A stretch of 64,000 nucleotides of DNA from Leishmania donovani (taxonomy: Eukaryota; Euglenozoa; Kinetoplastea; Trypanosomatida; Trypanosomatidae). Positions 41,041 to 51,537 of this stretch are shown here, piece after piece. The stretch's first letter is position 1; each line of letters begins with the position of its first letter. The stretch is taken from assembly GCF_000227135.1 (NCBI RefSeq), contig NC_018263.1, positions 2,529,726 through 2,593,725 on the forward strand, written 5' to 3'. Under the pieces are notes generated by a model that worked only from the letters and a program-made list of their open reading frames with translations, had not been told where the DNA came from and did no database searches. Both the position numbers and the translations under genes were made by a program.

Positions 41041-41115
41041 CCCCTCAGCCCAGACGATGACCGGCCACCTCACCGTGGTAGCCGGGTCCAGTATCCACGC
41101 TCTGTGGGGAGTTCA
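41041..41115 (+). ncRNA. Pr77-like hallmark (HDV-type ribozyme and internal promoter motif)
   Basis: In T. cruzi L1Tc this signature acts as an internal promoter in DNA and as a hepatitis-delta-like self-cleaving ribozyme in RNA (established). Here the blocks GGCCACCTCACCGTGG and GCCGGGTCCAGTAT are well preserved, but about ten bases (CAGACGATGA) separate CTCAGCC from the second block, which would disturb the first stem. Ribozyme activity is therefore doubtful; promoter activity is untested. Confidence 0.5.
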
Positions 41116-41690
41116 AGCGCCTGCACAACATGCTCTCGGGCACAGCTGCGGGACCTTGGTGCCGGTGGGCTGGTCGAAGCTGGTGTTGTGCCGAAGAGAC
41201 TTGCGGCCGTGATCACCAGTGTACCAGGTCACTACGAATCGCGTCACCAGTTCAACAGATACGCTACTTGGCGAGTCTCTGACTTCGACATCAGGCCACA
41301 TGGTGAAAAACGCACACAAGCACTATGCACACGCGCGCATGCCGAGCACCGCTGGCATGTGGTGTGCCGCATCCAACCGAGGCACGCGGCCGCCAGGAGG
41401 GCGCGAGTGATGAGCGAGAAAGGCACGAAGGCATCCACACCGAGGAACACTACGGTGCACGTGCGCGCGCTGTGCGGCACCTCCTTCATCCGACCAGGTG
41501 GGCTGATGAGGCGCACATGCCGGCAGCATCACGAGAGCACCCTCGAGTCCTGCAGGCGCCGGGGTGGAGAGCGGCCGCACCACATTGCGGAATGCCACGG
41601 CTCGAGGCCCCTCAGGGCGAGGCATGGCATACAGGCAGGGTGTGCAGGGTCTCAGAGGGAGCCTGGCCTGAGGCTGGCCAACCTCCTCCC
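41041..41690 (+). mobile_element. SIDER-like retroposon with Pr77-type 5' signature
   Basis: The 5' end (41041-41115) matches the ~77-79 bp signature shared by L1Tc, ingi and SIDER elements as I know it: CTCAGCC, GGCCACCTCACCGTGG and GGGTCCAGTA in the right order, with about ten extra bases between the first two blocks. An unrelated middle follows. From about 41315 to 41686 the sequence is roughly 95% identical to the 3' end of the DIRE at 7.6-7.95 kb, in the same element sense. A 5' signature joined to a DIRE 3' end, about 0.65 kb in all, is the definition of a SIDER. It lies between the ACBP and methyltransferase genes but on the opposite strand. No poly(A) tail is visible. Confidence 0.65.
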
Positions 41691-42615
41691 CTGAGCTCAC
41701 CCGGCATGCGCCCGGACCACCACCCCGCTGCTCCACGCACGACAGATGCCCACCGCCACCACCCTCGAGCCGGACTGCGCACGCGGCCCACGTGGGTCAA
41801 TGCGCGCAGTGGGCCCGGGCCCGTCTGGCGCCGATCACGCAGCACGTACGTGAAAGAAGGGACGAGGACGGGCACGAAGTGCCCGCAAGGTGCATGGCCC
41901 GACTCGGCAGCAGGGACGGCTCGCCCTACACAACGAGGATGCAGCCGTGGCGCAGCAGAAGGCAGGTGAACTGTAGTCGTGTACCCGTGTACATCTTTGT
42001 GGGCGGGCTCGTGGTGGAATGGGCATACGGTGAGAATACAGCGGCGAGAAATGGAGAGCGCTTGACGCATGAAAGGACTTCGGAGGCTTCAGCTCTGCTC
42101 AGTGTCTGTGCTGCTCTGTCTCTCCTCCCTCTTTCTCACTCTGTGCTCGTTGCAGGCATTGTGTTCGTATAGCTACTCTGTTTTCTACTTTAAAGGGCGG
42201 AGGGAGTTATGCCGCGTTGCCTATGAGGAGCGGCNNNNNNNNNNNNNNNNNNNNNNNNNNNNNNNNNNNNNNNNNNNNNNNNNNNNNNNNNNNNNNNNNN
42301 NNNNNNNNNNNNNNNNNNNNNNNNNNNNNNNNNCCCCTGAGCTCACCCGGCATGCGCCCGGACCACCACCCCGCTGCTCCACGCACGACAGATGCCCACC
42401 GCCACCACCCTCGAGCCGGACTGCGCACGCGGCCCACGTGGGTCAATGCGCGCAGTGGGCCCGGGCCCGTCTGGTGCCGATCACGCAGCACGTACGTGAA
42501 AGAAGGGACGAGGACGGGCACGAAGTGCCCGCAAGGTGCATGGCCCGACTCGGCAGCAGGGACGGCTCGCCCTACACGACGAGGATGCAGCCGTGGCGCA
42601 GCAGAAAGCAGGTGA
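41688..42615 (+). repeat. Two ~283-bp GC-rich copies around a 99-N gap
   Basis: Bases 41688-41970 and 42334-42615 are nearly the same (differences such as CTGGCGCC/CTGGTGCC, CACAAC/CACGAC, GAAGGC/GAAAGC), then diverge completely after CAGGTGA. The gap is Ns 42235-42333. Since the copies end before the gap edge on the left side and differ, they look like two genuine copies of a repeat rather than one overlap. The first copy directly abuts the SIDER-like element. Confidence 0.6.
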
Positions 42616-43410
42616 GCGGTGGTGGCTTATGCATCTATCAGCGAACGTGCTCGTCGGGGACTACGGGCACACGGTGAATCGCAAAAGCTTCTTTAGTGTT
42701 GAAGGCACTGATGGTGGCGAGCCACAGTGTTTTTGGTGTCCACGGCACAGAATGCTTTACGTCCATGTGTGCGGAAGTGGTTAGCCGCTCCCCTACATGC
42801 TGTCCTCTCGAGTGCACCGTTATTGTTTTCTCTTTGTTTGGACTTTCGATAACAGGAACGATAAGCAGGAAAAAAAGCGACCCCAAACGGCGACGCGCAC
42901 ATGTGAGGCGCGTCTGGTGAGGGAGCGGCTGAGAGGCAAGAGCGAGAGGGAGGAGAAAGCGTCGACAAGAGCACGCCAAGGCACAGCACGCATTCGAATG
43001 TGGAGCCAAAAGCCGGTTAGTGAAAGAGACGTGCTTGCGTAGATGTGCCCTCGACTCGCGCTCTTACCCATCCCATCATGGTCCCGCTGTTCTTCTCCTC
43101 GCTGGGCAGATGGGGCGTTGTGCGGTGGGGACCACCGAAGGCAAGAATGGTCAGACACAGGGCACTCGCAGATGCACACGTGCGTGAACTGAAGCATCGC
43201 GTCGAAGCGGAACAACAAAACCCCACGTATCACCTTCAATGCGAAACAACAACAAAAAAAGAAAAGATGCTGGTAAAGAGAGAGCTGGGGCCAAAGGTGC
43301 AGCTGCGGTGATGCACTACAACGGCGGGCAAACGAGGCTCTTGTTCGCGCAAACGCTGCGCCCATGATTTGCTGGTCAAGCAAGTCTCCCTACGCGGCAT
43401 TGCCGTCCAT
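42616..43410. other. ACBP-gene 3' flank
   Basis: About 800 bp of ordinary spacer between the GC-rich repeat and the stop of the ACBP-domain gene. No gene, RNA or mobile-element feature is seen. Confidence 0.45.
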
Positions 43411-44385
43411 CTACCAGTTGAACCACGTTGACAAGGCGCTTGGGCTGACTGGTCTGTCGGTGGCAACGGGCATCTTTTTCGATTGCGGCGCCCCGCATGA
43501 GTCACGCACGGCGGCCTCTGTCATCGATCGTGCTGACGGGCGCACCGGCGGCGGTACAATCGGTACACGAGCGGCGCTATCGTTACTGCACCAAATCGGC
43601 TTCAACGGTGGCCCGGGAGCTGCGGGGGCGGCACCAGAGGGAGTGAGGCACGTGCGTCCCGCGCGAATTGGAGGGCCGTTGGTGGAGGTGCCGGTGCCGT
43701 TTTGCTCGGCGTGGCTTGGCGCACTTTTCTCCAACAGTTGCCGAAACGCATGCCGCGCACGCATGAGCTCAGTGGCAAGGTAGCGTATGTTCTCTACCGT
43801 GGCCCCCGAGTGAGAGAGAACATCTGCATCCCAGTCGGCCATCTCCGCAGCGCTGAGCTTTGACGGCGGCGATTCCCGGCACGCCTCTTCGCCAGCGGTG
43901 GCGGGCGAAGGCCCTTGGCGGACAGCGAGAATGTCGTTATTGGCGCGAGCGCCGCCGCTGGCCAAAGCCTCGCTGCTGTGCGGCGAGTTGCCAGGGTTCG
44001 GTGCCGTCTTTGACTTCATTTCTCGCAGACGCGACGGCCAATCGACACCGCCGGCGCGAGCGGCGGCCCCTGACGTGGGCGCGGGCTGCCCAGTCGAGTT
44101 CTCCAACTGCGTCAGGAGCTGCTCAAACTGTTGGACAAAGAACACCATCGCTTCGAAATTAGACATGCGCCCGAGCTGCTTCCATGCCTGATGCTTGTGG
44201 CGCTCCCTCGAGTACCAGAAAGATGGTGCCGCAGTGGTGCACTGGCCGTGATCGGCTTGCTGGCGCAGCGCATAGAACATTAGCCGTTGCGCATCCGATA
44301 GCAGAGGACTCTCCTCCAGGTTGCCAATGTAGTAGTCAAAGTACTTGGCGACCTCATAGTACTTGTCTGGAAACGACAACTCCAT
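43411..44385 (-). CDS. Acyl-CoA-binding-domain protein with long Ser/Pro-rich tail
   Basis: 324 residues. Residues about 8-95 form an ACBP domain: YYEVAKYF, LSDAQRLMFYALRQQADHGQC (30-49, matching the family pattern LxLYaLyKQAtxGxc), PSFWYSRERHKHQAWKQLG (matching the KxxAWxxL block that contacts CoA) and SNFEAMVFFVQQFEQL. Domain role: binds medium- or long-chain acyl-CoA and supplies lipid metabolism. The remaining ~230 residues are Ala/Pro/Ser-rich, apparently disordered, apart from a helix near ENIRYLATELMRARHAFRQL. Many ACBPs are ~90-residue single domains, so the extension suggests a targeting or scaffolding role. In mRNA sense the first AG after a C-rich tract lies two bases before the ATG. 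Confidence 0.8.
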   Translation of the reverse strand: MELSFPDKYYEVAKYFDYYIGNLEESPLLSDAQRLMFYALRQQADHGQCTTAAPSFWYSRERHKHQAWKQLGRMSNFEAMVFFVQQFEQLLTQLENSTGQPAPTSGAAARAGGVDWPSRLREMKSKTAPNPGNSPHSSEALASGGARANNDILAVRQGPSPATAGEEACRESPPSKLSAAEMADWDADVLSHSGATVENIRYLATELMRARHAFRQLLEKSAPSHAEQNGTGTSTNGPPIRAGRTCLTPSGAAPAAPGPPLKPIWCSNDSAARVPIVPPPVRPSARSMTEAAVRDSCGAPQSKKMPVATDRPVSPSALSTWFNW

Positions 44386-47300
44386 CGCTTACCGAGAGGG
44401 AGAGACGCGGGAGATGAAGGGGGGGGGGGGAGGGTGACGAGGACTGGCGTGCACTCGCGCCAGTGGATTGCCTACCTTGCCTTTGTACGGAGAACAAGAG
44501 ATGATCAGTCGCGCTGAGTCAGAGAAGAAAAAAGCGCGCGGGGGCGCACATGAACGACGAAGACAGAACACAAACGATGAACGGCGGGAAGCGGCAGCGG
44601 GAGCAAGTGGGAGGGAGCACGAAACCAATGTCGCCGCCCCCGCTCTATCACATCACACCGAGCTTCACCGACCAGCAGTCGCGCGTGTGTGCGGGAAGGG
44701 CCAAGGGAAGGGATGTGTCACGGAAGGGCTCTCCATGGCGGTGCGGAGGCGGCATCGTGTCACAAAGGACGGTAAAGCGCGCATGTGTGCATCACATGTT
44801 GAAGGGATAGCGGAGGGGGCCAGGAGGCGAGCGAGAGAGGGAGAGAGGAAAGAGCGAGAGAGCGATGCATGCTGAATAGAGGGAGCAGATGAATGATCAA
44901 GGCGATCGCAACGAAGGCGTTGCCTTGCTGCGACACAACGCGGCAGCTGTGCAAGACCCATGCGCGGCAGGCCCAACTTTTTCTCTGGCCGAGAAAGAAG
45001 GGCCCTTCAAGCGATAAGAGAGAGAGGCAAAGTAGATCTAACGGGCACCCTGGTAGCTGATGCGCACCGTTGCGGAATGCGTTCGAGTGGACGGCGCGCG
45101 TGCTCTCAGCTCACACGTCGAGCGAGCGCACAAAGGCTGCTAGCTCAGCCTGATGTGGGTTTCACTAATGTAGGCATGGAGGAGGACGACGACATGGCAT
45201 CACACATTCCGACAACGGCACCAAAGAGCGCGAAGACACACACACACACAAGCAAACGCGTCGCCGGCGTGCGAGCAGGGCTCGGACAAGAAACACCCCG
45301 CCCCGCATCAGGCGCCTATACATCCCGCCGGCGTACCATCTGCTGCGGTAGCAAGTCGCCGTGCGCTCTCACGCGGCCATACAACGCGTCAGCGCCACCA
45401 GAGCAACACAGCACAGAAAGAGTGCGATGCAGTACGATGCAGCGACACTCAAGAGATGGGGTTGGGCAAAGAAGGAGGGACGACAGGACTGTTTTGCGCG
45501 CTATCCTCGCCTGCTTACCTTTTTTTTTTTCATTTTTTTTTGTGGAAACGTCGTTTCGCCTTCGTTCACATCACACCGTACGGCTGCACTCAAATCGCCG
45601 CAGCATGTCTCTCCACGCGGGTCCCCCGCCCATTATAAGACACGAAGACGACAACAAAGCTCGTGAACAGCCACCACAAAAAGGCACGCCAGAGGCCCCC
45701 CGCGCACAACAGAGAAACAGACAAGCGCACGCTAACAGTGTAGAGAAGAGTTAGTGCCCAGGACACTGGAAGCAGCACAGATGCGCGCACGCACTTCGCA
45801 ACTAAGGTATATTCACTCCCTCGAACGCGCACGCGCTCATTCGTACACCGCTTCACGGGTCTCCGCTCTCTCCGCATCTACTCCTCCATGGTCAGACTCG
45901 TGAAAGAAGCAGAGAGAAAGACAGAGGTGAGCTGACATCGTGAAGAGTGCACACTTGCAGGCACCAGACACGAGAGAGAAGACATACTGCCAATGCCATA
46001 GTCGCGCTTCACCGCGTCTTGTTGCACCCAACGGGGTGGGCGTCGGGGCGCCTCGCATTGCCACCCCGAAAAGCGTCGAAATTGCGTACCTACCGTCACT
46101 CTCGGCGGGATGTCCTTCTTTTGCAGGTTTCCGCTCTGCACAGCTGTTTGCCTTGCTCTCCTTCAGTGCAGGTATAAGAATGACCACGTCCTCACTCTCT
46201 CAAGTCCTTCTGAGCGCGTGCATGTGTGGTTGTGAGAGCTTCTCCGTACGCCCAGACGGAAGCGCTATGATGGCACACGCGCAAGACAATGGCTAGCTGT
46301 GCAGGAGGCTCTCGGCTCTAGGTCACTGCTGTTGTGTGGTCATGTAGGAAACAGCTTGGATGCCTGTGTGAGTGTGTTTGAGTGTGTACCTTGATTGAGC
46401 CCTGCTGTCCCCTCAAAAAAAAAACGGTGCTCGAGAAGCTCGAGGGAGAGGGAGAGGTCAAAGAAAGCGACGCAAGAGCGCGCCGCCGGCGATGGTGCTG
46501 GTGGCGAGAGGGAGGGCCGAGTGCGTGAAGGGGCGATCACCTTTTACGAAGAAACAGAAATCCCACGGTGCTAGAAAAGCAAGTCAGCACACGCCGCACA
46601 GCAAACGACAAAGGAGACAAAAAAAAAGCGGCCGAGCATGCGCGCGTGCTCGGTTGCTCACAGGGGCCACACACGCGGGCACACTCCCACCTATGCGCAA
46701 GGACCACTCTTCTCTTACGGCGCCATGGCTCACGGATGAAACGAGTGAGCGAGAGAGAGACGAACGCCTGAAGGGGGAGGGGAGGGGGGCCAAGGAATCA
46801 GAGGGGGAACACAACACGCACACGCACAAAAATGAACATTCAAGATACAGAGGAAGGTGGGAGGCATCACGAGTTTTTCTTGTTGGTCTTTTCGGTGCAA
46901 GACGCGCAGGATGTGGTTTGATGTTTGTTCTGACGCCTGCGACTCTCGAAGAGATGGCGGTGTGTCGAACCCATGCCGGAAAGAGCAACCTTGGAGGACT
47001 CGCCATACACCCACACCACAGCACTGGCAGGGACACAGACAGACACACAACCATGCCAATGACGGCCCCGCGTACCTACGCTGTGACGCGTCCTTCATTT
47101 CTCCTCGAGAGAGAGGGAATGAGGGGAGAGAGGTGCGCGCGATGCGGGCGCTCTCTTCTGTTCTTCGAAGATGTGCTGAACAGAGGCAAGGAGGTGGGGG
47201 TGATGGGGCAGGAACACAAACATTTCGCTGTGTGTGTTTGGGCGTATCAGCTGAGAGAGGGGGAGGAGGGAGGAGGGAGGCAGCAAGGGAGACGGACGGG

Positions 47301-47439
47301 CTTGCTGTGCGGAGGCTCACACACACACACACACACCCGATCACGCGCGCAAACGAGGTCAAAGACACGCTCCGATTCTCTCGGAAGAGAGGAGGGGAGA
47401 GAGAGGAGGAGCGCGAAGAGGATACGGCGGGAGCAAACA

Positions 47440-47479
<40 letters not shown>

Positions 47480-47779
47480 ACGAACAAGATCGAAATGAAG
47501 GAACCAAAAAGTCATAAGAGGAAGAGGCATGCAGAAAGATATGCTATCCACGGCGGCGGCGGCGGCAGGGGGGCGTGGGTGAGGAAGGCGAGCTGTGAGG
47601 ACAACCGTGTGCCACGGCACCACGGTGCGCCTCTCCAGTACACGCACCGGCACACGGGGTCCACTAGACAATCTCCTACCTCGTGTCTGCAGGGTGGGAG
47701 GGGGCTGGGGAGATGCTGGGGCTGACGTTTGCGATGCTCATCACGTAAAGATGGCGGTAAGAGGCACGCCTGCGTATTG
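44386..47779. other. Large spacer, 3' UTR side of the RG-box gene
   Basis: 3.4 kb with no supported gene. Features: G12 at 44419-44430; (CA)n at 45238-45250; T10/T8 tracts at 45521-45541; GAGA tracts; (CA)n at 47320-47337; a long TA run at 47441-47479 interrupted once; GGC repeats at 47550-47566. Open frames on both strands are compositional. Confidence 0.5.
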
Positions 47780-48868
47780 CTAGTACGGACGTTGGTAAGA
47801 CGTGTTGGGCCCGTAACCGCCGCGGTACGCGTGTGGTGGCGGGGCGTCGTAGTGGTGATGCTGTGGTGGGGGCGGTGCACCATAGTGATAGTGTGACGGT
47901 GGGGGCGCCCCTCCGCACTGATGCGATGGGGGCGGTGCTCCGTGATGGTGGTGCGGATTCAGTGAATTATAGGGGTTGTGTGTGGGGTAGAAATACGGTG
48001 GACCTCCCCGTCCACGGCCTCGTCCCCGACCACGACCGCGACCACGACCACGGCCTCGTGACAGGGGTGTGAGGTCTGCGTATAGGTCGAACTCCTCGTC
48101 CGGGTCCGGGAGCGCTGAGAACAGGAAGGTCTCCTTCTTTTCCACCTTCGCCGGTGGCTGCTCGCTCGAAACATCATCGCGCTCACGAGAGAGAGCCGCC
48201 TCTTCAGCCAAATCTGGTATGGAGGATGGGGCGGGCGCCGTGGAGGGTCGCAGGGACGGTGTGGGAGCCGCGCTGGGCTGGTTGGAGAGATTGCGAGACT
48301 CTGTCGGGTCGGTGCCCACAGTGGTGGTAGGCACCTCCTCCTTCTTGACTTTCGGCGACGAGTCGGCAGGTGGTGCGGCGGTGGTAGATTCGACATGGGT
48401 GGTGGCCGTTGAGGTCACCTCGGCGACCGTGTCGCGCTCTGCCTTCAGCTCATCCCTCTTCTTTGCCATACGAGCCTTGAAGGCGCTAAAGCTGAGTGTT
48501 GTTGCATTAGGGGCGGTGGAGCTCGTGCCGCTGCCGCTGGCCATCCCCTGGGTAGCGGTGCCGCTTTCGTGAGACGAGGCGGCGCTAGCAGTCGCCTGCT
48601 CAGCGGTCACACTGCTAGCCTCCAGGGCCCGGGCGACGGCCTCTAGCACCTCGGGCTTTACGTCCGCACGACTGCTCAGCAGGCTTTGCAGGGCCGTCAA
48701 AGCAGCTGTTGCGACGGTCGCCGGTGTGGCTGGGAGGGTGACAACAGCGTCCGACGCCTCCCGCGTGAGCACCTTCATGTCCTCGACATCGATGTGGCTG
48801 TTTTCTTCATATGGCTGCAGCACCAGCTTCACGTACTCGCGCACCTCGCGCTTGTTCGACAAGGACAT
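47780..48868 (-). CDS. RG-box, proline-rich protein with SRI-like N-terminal domain
   Basis: 362 residues. Residues about 6-42 (REVREYVKLVLQPY, then HIDVEDMKVLTREASDAVV) follow the pattern of the SRI domain of SETD2/Set2, which binds the phosphorylated C-terminal domain of RNA polymerase II (pattern: helix, L-x-P-Y, short loop, I-x-x-E-D-F-K-x-L-x-R-x-x-[ST]). A Thr/Ala/Ser-rich linker with two Lys-rich patches follows, then a run of about ten RG dipeptides (encoded at 48002-48061) and a His/Pro/Tyr-rich tail with GAPPP repeats. RG boxes are typical of RNA-binding proteins and arginine methylation substrates. The start at 48868 is supported by a textbook acceptor (AG at 48883-48882, thirteen bases upstream). 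The SRI assignment is my reading of pattern, not a search result. Confidence 0.75.
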   Translation of the reverse strand: MSLSNKREVREYVKLVLQPYEENSHIDVEDMKVLTREASDAVVTLPATPATVATAALTALQSLLSSRADVKPEVLEAVARALEASSVTAEQATASAASSHESGTATQGMASGSGTSSTAPNATTLSFSAFKARMAKKRDELKAERDTVAEVTSTATTHVESTTAAPPADSSPKVKKEEVPTTTVGTDPTESRNLSNQPSAAPTPSLRPSTAPAPSSIPDLAEEAALSRERDDVSSEQPPAKVEKKETFLFSALPDPDEEFDLYADLTPLSRGRGRGRGRGRGRGRGRGGPPYFYPTHNPYNSLNPHHHHGAPPPSHQCGGAPPPSHYHYGAPPPPQHHHYDAPPPHAYRGGYGPNTSYQRPY

Positions 48869-49697
48869 TGGAGAAGCGGAGCTAGGGAGGAAAGGGTGAG
48901 GGCCGGGGGACGGGGACGGGGGGAGGGGGTTCTACGCGGGCGTGTTGCGCAGGAACCAACTGTTTTACACCTACTTGGTGCAGCGGCGCACCACTAGTTC
49001 AATGCTGGATGCACAGATGGTCCTGTCCGTCAGAGAAGGCGCCTGGCACAGCACAGAGGCGAATCGTGTAACCCAAAGCCACACGCACAGAGAGATCGGG
49101 ATGGGTGGAGGTTGAGTGAACTAAGAAAAGAAAGGAGGCAGATAGTGTGCAGTTAGGGAACTGCCGTATGGGCAGAAAAAACCTCGAGAGCGAAATGGGA
49201 CAGGCAGAGCAGCTATGATGGACCTACGCATGGTAATGGCGAAAGGTGACTTTGAGCGCAGCACGGCGAGGCCAGAGGGAAGATGCGGTGCTCGTCAGTG
49301 TCGTTGGCCATTTTCGAGAACAGAGCGATGATAGATGCGCTTCGAATCGTGGACGTGATCGGTACACATGCTTTTCTACCTCTTCTGTCTTCCCAGGTTT
49401 CGCGGCTGCAGAAGCACAGGTGAGGAAGGGAGTAAAGGGGCGGGAACAGCGGGGGGCCTGAGGGGCAGCGTCGAAGCACATCACTACAAGTTCTGGCTTT
49501 GGTATGCGCCTTGCTTTCGAAAAAAAAAAAACGAAAATTTTTTGTCTGTACTCTTGGAAAGAAACGTCATCGTTCCACAAAAGGGAGCAATACAGTAAGA
49601 CATGAAGGGGGGGCATAACTAGCCACGCGCGCATCGTCGCAGAGATGCGGATGAGCGCTCAGGGAGTTCAGCGCAGCGCTTCGTAACGGTAGCAGCG
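48869..49697. other. Spacer with splice acceptor of the RG-box gene
   Basis: In mRNA sense, a ~45-base C/T tract (complement of 48884-48930) runs straight into AG at 48883-48882. The rest is the 3' UTR of the two-TM gene; A12 near 49519-49530. No gene. Confidence 0.6.
48882..48930 (-). promoter_or_regulatory. Predicted spliced-leader acceptor of the RG-box gene
   Basis: Transcript-sense tract CCCCCGTCCCCGTCCCCCGG and CCCTCACCCTTTCCTCCCT followed by AG, thirteen bases before the ATG. It is the cleanest acceptor in the window and fixes the start. Confidence 0.7.
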
Positions 49698-50279
49698 TTA
49701 CGCAAACCGGTCCGCCACCTGCCACATCTTGATGCGGTACTCTGCTACTGGGTTGGTCACAAAGTTTTTCTCGTACAGTGCCTCACGAACACGCTGCTGG
49801 TCGCGCTGATGACGGAGCTCATCGTGCGAGTACAGCTGGTTGCGCTGGAAGTCGCGCTGGAAGTACCGCTCGCGGGCAACAAACTTGGTGAAATTATTCC
49901 ACACCAGCATTGCAGCAAAGCACGTCCAGAAGGACCAGCGGACGGACGTGCCGGTTTTGTTCAGGAGGCGGGTGTAGAGGAAGTTCACGAAGGTGGCACC
50001 AAAGAGGCTCGTAACGAGCACCGGGGTGCAGCGGGCGTTCGTGTTCATGATGGTGCGCAGGTTCCAGTGCGACTCGCCATCCTCCGGCTTAAACACACGC
50101 TCGACCAAGCCGGCGTTCGGCACCTCGTTGTTCTCCAAGAAGAAGTCGAATTGGCGGAAGTTGGGCTCGAAGCAGTTGTCTACCATGACCGTCGGCACCG
50201 ACCCGTGCCAGTTGAACGATGTGGGGCCATTGCCCTTGCCAATCATGAAGTGACCCTGAGCTCCGCTGCCGCCTGACAT
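49698..50279 (-). CDS. Kinetoplastid protein with two membrane segments, probably mitochondrial
   Basis: 193 residues. Gly-rich N-terminus (MSGGSGAQGHFMIGKGNG), an aromatic region (FRQFDFFLENNEVPN), two hydrophobic segments at about 84-106 and 113-134, and a strongly charged, Arg/Gln-rich C-terminal helix (RERYFQRDFQRNQLY onward). This layout (two helices, charged helical tail, aromatic-rich front) is common among accessory subunits of kinetoplastid respiratory complexes, but I do not recognise the family and that location is inference. The start at 50279 is chosen because a splice acceptor (AG at 50309-50308 after a CTTT-rich tract) lies 29 bases upstream; the longer open frame to 50378 would start before it. 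Confidence 0.75.
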   Translation of the reverse strand: MSGGSGAQGHFMIGKGNGPTSFNWHGSVPTVMVDNCFEPNFRQFDFFLENNEVPNAGLVERVFKPEDGESHWNLRTIMNTNARCTPVLVTSLFGATFVNFLYTRLLNKTGTSVRWSFWTCFAAMLVWNNFTKFVARERYFQRDFQRNQLYSHDELRHQRDQQRVREALYEKNFVTNPVAEYRIKMWQVADRFA

Positions 50280-51537
50280 TGTGCCGAGAGGGTCAACGGG
50301 GCGCGCGCTAAAGAGATCGAAAGGAAAAACGACTAGGGGATGGAGGGACGAGGTATGCGCAGTACGAAACGCGGGCACACACTGAGTCTACTGGAGATGG
50401 GCAGGTCCTATGTACGCCAAAAAAAAAACAATTGTTCGTATATATATATGTAGGTGTGTGTGTGTTATACAAATATATGCATATATCTTTTACCGTGCAC
50501 ACAGTACAATGGAAGCAGAGAAAGAGAGACAACGCAAAAGAAAGGAAAACAGGGGAGGAAGGAGAGAGTTGTTGACGCTGACGCACTGCTCTACGATCAC
50601 GCTAGATAGGGCAGCAACGGCTCAAACGAAACGCGCGTTTCCCCTTGCTACTAGTTTTTATAGCTCGTGTGCGCTGAGAAAAAACAGCCGATTGGAGCAT
50701 TCGCAAAAAGGAGGGAAGAAAGAAGAAGCGATACCTAGTAGGATGTGCGATGACGTGTCTATCGGCACAACTGTCCTATAAAAGCAGTTGCTACACCTGT
50801 ACACGTGAGTGTGTGGGGTATATATATATATATATCTGTAGGAAATAAAGAAGGACAAACTATCAGCTTTTTAGTCGCGAAGACAGGCGGAGAGGACGGA
50901 ATGGACGAGATGGAGGAAAACGTAGCGATCAGGTCACTCAGGGACACGGAACAGCGCATGAGCGAACAACAAAAATGGAGAGAAAGGAGGTCATAAGAGC
51001 AGCGCATCTGTCGGTCAGGCAGGTCCGCCACGCCCCTCCATGGCAGCACACACTTCAGTTCAGATAGGTTGGGGAAGAGATGGGGGCTCTGCCTCGGTAC
51101 CCCTCAGAAGAAAGCGCGGCAGTGCACTGCGCGCCTGCACAGCGAGGCCTGCCTCTCTTTTCCGTGTGTGCGGTCGGCGCACCTGCTCTTGGTCGACTAC
51201 GCGTGAGTTTGTGCATTCAGTTGTGCTGTCTCTTCTCTTGTTCACCTCGCAGGGGGGGGGGGTGCTGGTGTTTGAGTGTACATGGGAAAGTTAGAAGGAA
51301 GGAGAAGTAGCGCAAGAGAAGCCGAGAAGGCGACACGGCAAAAGGAAAACACACGCGCGCAAAGCCCCGTGCGAGTGCACAGGCGTACAAGCAAGTCTAC
51401 ATCATCGTAGAATAAAAAGAGCAGACGAACAGCAACCAGCAGCACCGCGCACCGCATACGCTGCAGACAAGCGCAGCAGTCCACACAGACAGACACCCTA
51501 CGCCATGTGCACTGCCTATTCCACGAAATGCCCCTCC
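50280..51537. other. Spacer with TA/TG microsatellites
   Basis: Contains the acceptor of the two-TM gene (AG 50309-50308), TA and TG runs at about 50438-50464 and a TA run at 50819-50835, and G10 at 51250-51259. It holds the DRC1 3' UTR. No gene is seen. Confidence 0.5.

Noticed and set aside
47441..47479. TA microsatellite as an origin or AT-rich regulatory element
   Set aside because: Similar TA runs occur at several other spacers in the window and are common simple repeats in such genomes; nothing marks this one as special.
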